From Bacteroidales bacterium UBA1680 (GTDB lineage: Bacteria; Bacteroidota; Bacteroidia; Bacteroidales; UBA932), in the NCBI GenBank assembly GCA_002320605.1, contig DCKG01000017.1:391-64390 (forward strand): a stretch of DNA of 64,000 nucleotides, read 5' to 3'. The notes under the pieces are model-generated. The model was given only the letters and a program-made list of their open reading frames with translations. It was not told the origin of the DNA and searched no databases. Positions 60,417 through 64,000 of this stretch are shown here, in pieces (within the stretch, counting starts at the first letter, position 1; every line of letters begins with the position of its first letter). Made by a program: the position numbers and the translations under genes.

Positions 60417-61907
60417 CTAGTATCCAGGATTCTGCCACATGACGGCTTTGTCATTGTAGTTCGCAATTTCCTGTGCTGGGATTGCATACAGAAGCCTGTC
60501 TGCGCTGCCCATCTTGTATAAACCGCTCTCGTTCTCGGCCCTAGCCAAGAACTTGTCCATGACGGTTTGTGCATCTCCCCATCTTACGAGGTCGAGCCAT
60601 CTAAGTCCCTCGAATGCGAACTCGACCCTTCTTTCTTGCTTTATTGCATTACGGAATGCTATCTGTGAAGGTGTCGTCGTGCTTGTAAGGGCAGTAAGGC
60701 CTGCGCGTGCGCGGACCTTGTTAATGAGGTCGAATGCTTCGCCAGAGGCTGAATATCCTGCTTCATTGAGGCATTCGGCGTACATAAGCAGAACATCGGT
60801 GTACCTTATGACAGGAAGATTGACTGCGAAGTCATTGTTGTTCACTGGCACGGCAGTGTAGTGAAGCCACTTGCGTATGTACCATCCGCTCCTGACGCTA
60901 CTCCCCACGGTGATGCCGGTTACGACAGACTGCTCTTTTCTGAGGTCCCCATTTTCATATGCTTCAATCATATCTTCAGACACTTCCAGGAATGCAGATG
61001 CGCCAGAGAATGGAGTGAGATTGCCTTTATACCCTTCAGGCAAGAATGAATTGCAGAGGATGTTGCCTTCGCCAAGGCCTCCGTTCGTGAACTGGATTTC
61101 CCACAGACGTTCCGGTGAGTTGTTGAATGCATCGTTGAAACAGTCTTCGTACTTTGTGGCCATTTTGTACTTTCCTGAGGAGATGATGTTCTTTAGAAGA
61201 GGAACGGCCGAGGAAAACTTAGACTGGAACATGTACAGACGCGCGAGTCCGCCTTCCGCAGCATACTTCGTAATTCTGCCGAGATTTTGCCCTTCCCATG
61301 ATTCTGGGAGCAAGGTAATGGCAGTCGTGTAATCCTTCTCTGCAAAATCGAATGTCTCTTGCTGTGAGGAACGCTTTATATTCCTTGTTCCATCTGTGGA
61401 GTATGGCTTGTCAAGGAGAGGAACGCCTCCGAATGAGGCCCCTAACGTGTAGTATGCCCATGCCCGAAGAGCGAGAGCCTCTCCCTTGATGCTCTTTTTT
61501 AGGGTTTCGTCTTTGAACTCAACCCCATCTATTTTGTCAAGAATCTCGTTTGCGCGATAAACTACGGTGAAGAGTTTCTGCCAGAAATCTAGGATGTACG
61601 TGCCAGTGGCATCGTCAAGGAATTTGTCATTTTGGTCCACGTACCCAGCCCCTACCTTAGTGTCATCGCTTCTGGTAATCGACATTCTGAAAGTGCCACC
61701 AAGGTTGTTGAACAAATCCTGTTGTTGCGCATATACGCCGGCAATAGCAACTTCGAAATCGGAAGTGGTCTTGTAGAACGTTCCAACCGAATACTTTGAT
61801 TGCGGATTTTCGGTGAGGAAATCCTCGCATCCGGTAAAGGCAGGCGTGGCGCAAAGTGTGAGCGCAAGCGCTATTTTCACAATATGATTTTTCATGTCTA
61901 GACTCAA
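60417..61907 (-). CDS. SusD/RagB-like nutrient-binding lipoprotein
   Basis: 496 residues. The signal peptide is best from the second Met (61895, MKNHIVKIALALTLCATPAF) with lipobox FTGC and EDFLTENPQSKYS at the mature start. ERRVEFAFEGLRWLDLVRWG is the SusD C-terminal signature. It pairs with the SusC that ends at 61908, immediately upstream on the same strand. Confidence 0.93.
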   Translation of the reverse strand: MSLDMKNHIVKIALALTLCATPAFTGCEDFLTENPQSKYSVGTFYKTTSDFEVAIAGVYAQQQDLFNNLGGTFRMSITRSDDTKVGAGYVDQNDKFLDDATGTYILDFWQKLFTVVYRANEILDKIDGVEFKDETLKKSIKGEALALRAWAYYTLGASFGGVPLLDKPYSTDGTRNIKRSSQQETFDFAEKDYTTAITLLPESWEGQNLGRITKYAAEGGLARLYMFQSKFSSAVPLLKNIISSGKYKMATKYEDCFNDAFNNSPERLWEIQFTNGGLGEGNILCNSFLPEGYKGNLTPFSGASAFLEVSEDMIEAYENGDLRKEQSVVTGITVGSSVRSGWYIRKWLHYTAVPVNNNDFAVNLPVIRYTDVLLMYAECLNEAGYSASGEAFDLINKVRARAGLTALTSTTTPSQIAFRNAIKQERRVEFAFEGLRWLDLVRWGDAQTVMDKFLARAENESGLYKMGSADRLLYAIPAQEIANYNDKAVMWQNPGY

Positions 61908-64000
61908 TTAAAATGTTAGATTAACTCCGAAAACGACTTTGCGGCTCAGAGGATATGTGCTATAGTCAACGCCGAGCCTTGTCGTGCCGTTGCCATTAGT
62001 GTCGGACTCTGGAGTGTAGCCGATATAGTTAGTGAAAATGTAGACATTGTCCATGGAAGCGTAGACCCTCGCATTTTTGATGTTTACCTTCTCGAGAATG
62101 CTCTTTGGCAGATTGTAGCTTAGAGTGATGTTCTTAATTCGCAGGTAGGTGGTGCTGTATATTCTCTTATCGTCGGTGAGGCCGCCGCCTGATTGCCCGA
62201 AGGCGTTAGGAGTCTTCCCATCCCAGTTCATGTTGATGCCATGCTTCTGGATGTAATCAGTAGGAATAGGATTCTCTCCCGTCCCGTACTTTTCCTCGAA
62301 ATCGATTTTGTAGCTGGTAAGCCACTTACGGAAGGTGTTGCGAGTGCCGTTGCCCATGTCATTATGACGTCCTCCGATGTAGAGGATGTGACCCCCAATC
62401 TGCCCCTGAACCAGGCAGCTTAGGTCGAAATTCTTATAGCTGAATTTGTTTGTGATGCCATATGTGAGATCAGGGAAGTTGTTCCCACAGACGACCATGT
62501 CATCGGAAGTGATTTTTCCGTCATTGTTCTGATCCACATAACGGACGTTGCCTTCCTCTTGACCTGAAAGAATTGGAACGAGGGCTTTTCCGTTCGCATC
62601 GAAACAGTCTTTGGTGAGCAGCCCGTCGGTCTTATATGCGAGATATTGACTAAGAGGCTTCCCAACTTCTGTACGATAGATCTGTCCCCAGCTCCTGACG
62701 TCCAGTACCTGCTGGCCGCCCATGTCCGTTACCTTGTTTTTATTGTGGGACAGGTTGAGGTTGGTCATCCATCTGAAGCCGTTCTTGTTCACGTTGATTG
62801 AGGTAAGATCCAGTTCGATGCCTTTGTTCTGCACGGATCCGATATTGGTCTGGTATGAGCTAAATCCCGTAGTGTAAGGGATAGGCATCGAGAACAGAAG
62901 ATTATCCGTATCGTTGATATAGTAGTCGATGTTCATCTGCAGCCTGTTGTCAAATACAGAGAAATCAACTCCAAAGTCGAGGGACTTGGTCGCCTCCCAT
63001 TGGAGATTCTTGTTCGCCATGTTTGAAGGAGCAGCTCCGCTGACTATGTTGCCGTTCCATACGGTCGAGTACGTACCAAGGGCGGCAATTGAAGGATAAT
63101 CGCTTCCCATGTTGTCGTTTCCTGCCTTGCCCCATGAGGCGCGGATCTTCAGAAGGGATATCCATCTTACGTTCTTGAGGAAGTTTTCCTTGTTCATCTT
63201 CCATCCGGCAGAAACTGATGGGAATGTTCCCCATCTGTTGTTCTGGCCGAATCTTGACGAACCGTCTCGGCGGATGCTGGCGGTAAGCAAGTATTTTTCG
63301 TCGAAGTTGAAACTGGCTCTGCCGAAGAATGATGCATTGGCGTAGGCGGTTTTTGAAGTGGATGCTTCAGTAGGGGTGGAGGCAAGGTTCAGGGTGGTGA
63401 GATTCTCGTAAGTCCATCCGGTAGCGGCAGCGCTTATATCGTAATATCTCTCCTTCTCGGCGCTCTGGCCGGCCAGCAGGCTGATTGAATGCTTGCCAAA
63501 TGTCTTTTCATATGTAAGGGTATTTTGGATCATCCAGTTGTTGATGGTGTAGGAATCGCTGTTTCCTTCTGATTTGAATCCGTTCCTGTTGATATTGCCT
63601 GGAAGGAAGTATTCGTGGGTCATTCCATCGTAAGTGTCGCTGAACATCGTTTTTAACTTAAGCCCGTCAAGAATCTGGTACTCGCCCCAAAGAGATGCAT
63701 TGATGCGAGTGTACCTGTATCTGTCCGTCATTTCCTTGAGCCTGAGATAAGGGCTAGGAAACACCTCTCCGACTTCGGCGGAAGATGGCATCCCGTTGTC
63801 GCGAGTGGACTCCTCCTTACCGACAAGCGGAGACATGATGATTGCATGATGTAGGGCGGATTCCTTTCCGCCGCCACCTCCTTGGTCCTGTTTTGAACGC
63901 GATACACCTAGGTTGAGCCCTACTTTGAGCCTCTTGTTTATGTTGAGGGTGCCATTGGCCCTAGCATTAATCTTTGCGTAGTCTGTCCCGATGACTATGC
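61908..64000 (-). CDS. SusC-like TonB-dependent transporter, partial (5' end beyond window)
   Basis: The frame stays open to the window edge. Before the internal Met at 63836 the codons read IVIGTDYAKINARANGTLNI and then GGGGGKESALHHAIIMSPL, normal SusC barrel sequence, so that Met is not the start. About 697 residues of the barrel are present, ending RKVVFGVNLTF; the plug and signal peptide lie outside. It should import the oligosaccharide bound by the neighbouring SusD for the GH78/GH92 pair. Confidence 0.93.
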   Translation of the reverse strand, partial: IVIGTDYAKINARANGTLNINKRLKVGLNLGVSRSKQDQGGGGGKESALHHAIIMSPLVGKEESTRDNGMPSSAEVGEVFPSPYLRLKEMTDRYRYTRINASLWGEYQILDGLKLKTMFSDTYDGMTHEYFLPGNINRNGFKSEGNSDSYTINNWMIQNTLTYEKTFGKHSISLLAGQSAEKERYYDISAAATGWTYENLTTLNLASTPTEASTSKTAYANASFFGRASFNFDEKYLLTASIRRDGSSRFGQNNRWGTFPSVSAGWKMNKENFLKNVRWISLLKIRASWGKAGNDNMGSDYPSIAALGTYSTVWNGNIVSGAAPSNMANKNLQWEATKSLDFGVDFSVFDNRLQMNIDYYINDTDNLLFSMPIPYTTGFSSYQTNIGSVQNKGIELDLTSINVNKNGFRWMTNLNLSHNKNKVTDMGGQQVLDVRSWGQIYRTEVGKPLSQYLAYKTDGLLTKDCFDANGKALVPILSGQEEGNVRYVDQNNDGKITSDDMVVCGNNFPDLTYGITNKFSYKNFDLSCLVQGQIGGHILYIGGRHNDMGNGTRNTFRKWLTSYKIDFEEKYGTGENPIPTDYIQKHGINMNWDGKTPNAFGQSGGGLTDDKRIYSTTYLRIKNITLSYNLPKSILEKVNIKNARVYASMDNVYIFTNYIGYTPESDTNGNGTTRLGVDYSTYPLSRKVVFGVNLTF

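Noticed and set aside
61908..63836. SusC starting at 63836
   Set aside because: The frame continues with normal SusC barrel sequence to the window end, so the gene is only cut by the window.
1..64000. tRNA, rRNA, CRISPR, insertion sequence or prophage
   Set aside because: No cloverleaf with a T-loop, no regular repeat-spacer array, and no transposase, integrase or phage protein was recognised on either strand.

Overview
This 64-kb window is chromosomal DNA from a member of the Bacteroidota, almost certainly a Bacteroidales species of gut or rumen type. The evidence is four SusC/SusD pairs, ECF sigma/FecR signalling, promoter elements of the TAnnTTTG type (the rpsO promoter is a clean TTTG-N19-TAAATTTG), the lack of Shine-Dalgarno sequences, and SusD, glycosidase and lyase lipoproteins. 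No rRNA, tRNA, CRISPR array, insertion sequence or phage gene was seen.

Layout. (1) 1-14.2 kb is mostly housekeeping: a TGS/uridine-kinase-type nucleoside kinase, YifB ATPase, TsaE, an EnvC-like LytM protein, a TPR protein, an ECF sigma factor followed by a membrane-anchored beta-barrel protein, a phosphopantetheinyl transferase, malate dehydrogenase, and the rpsO-pnp pair. (2) 14.3-36.6 kb, all on the minus strand, is one long polysaccharide-utilisation operon: SusC-SusD-SusC-SusD, a DUF1735/DUF5627 lipoprotein, four large polysaccharide lyases (heparinase II/III folds and an alginate-lyase-like/PL8 fusion) and a terminal KDPG aldolase (eda). (3) 36.8-44.3 kb, also minus strand, is a tight operon for unsaturated uronic acids: GH88, LacI-family regulator, kduD, DUF4861 lipoprotein, a stand-alone PTS IIC of the galactitol type, kduI and kdgK. 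Its promoter carries an adjacent LacI-type palindrome. (4) 44.7-55.0 kb, plus strand, is an ECF-sigma/FecR/SusC(STN)/SusD system with GH43, a secreted phosphoesterase and a secreted MBL-fold hydrolase. (5) 55.4-64.0 kb, minus strand, is a further locus: SusC (cut by the window end), SusD, GH78-type and GH92.

How it works together. Regions 2 and 3 make up a complete glycuronan pathway. Surface SusCD pairs and secreted lyases make unsaturated oligosaccharides, lipoprotein GH88 releases the unsaturated uronate, KduI and KduD convert it to 2-keto-3-deoxygluconate, KdgK phosphorylates it and Eda cleaves it to pyruvate and glyceraldehyde-3-phosphate. The most unusual point is that KduI carries a clear N-terminal signal peptide while KduD, KdgK and Eda do not. 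An orphan PTS IIC permease is encoded right between the extracytoplasmic and cytoplasmic steps. I infer a route in which the isomerisation happens in the periplasm and the isomerised ketouronate is imported by the IIC protein without a phosphotransfer chain. No sulfatase gene is present, which points to an unsulfated uronic-acid polymer, but the exact substrate cannot be read from the sequence.
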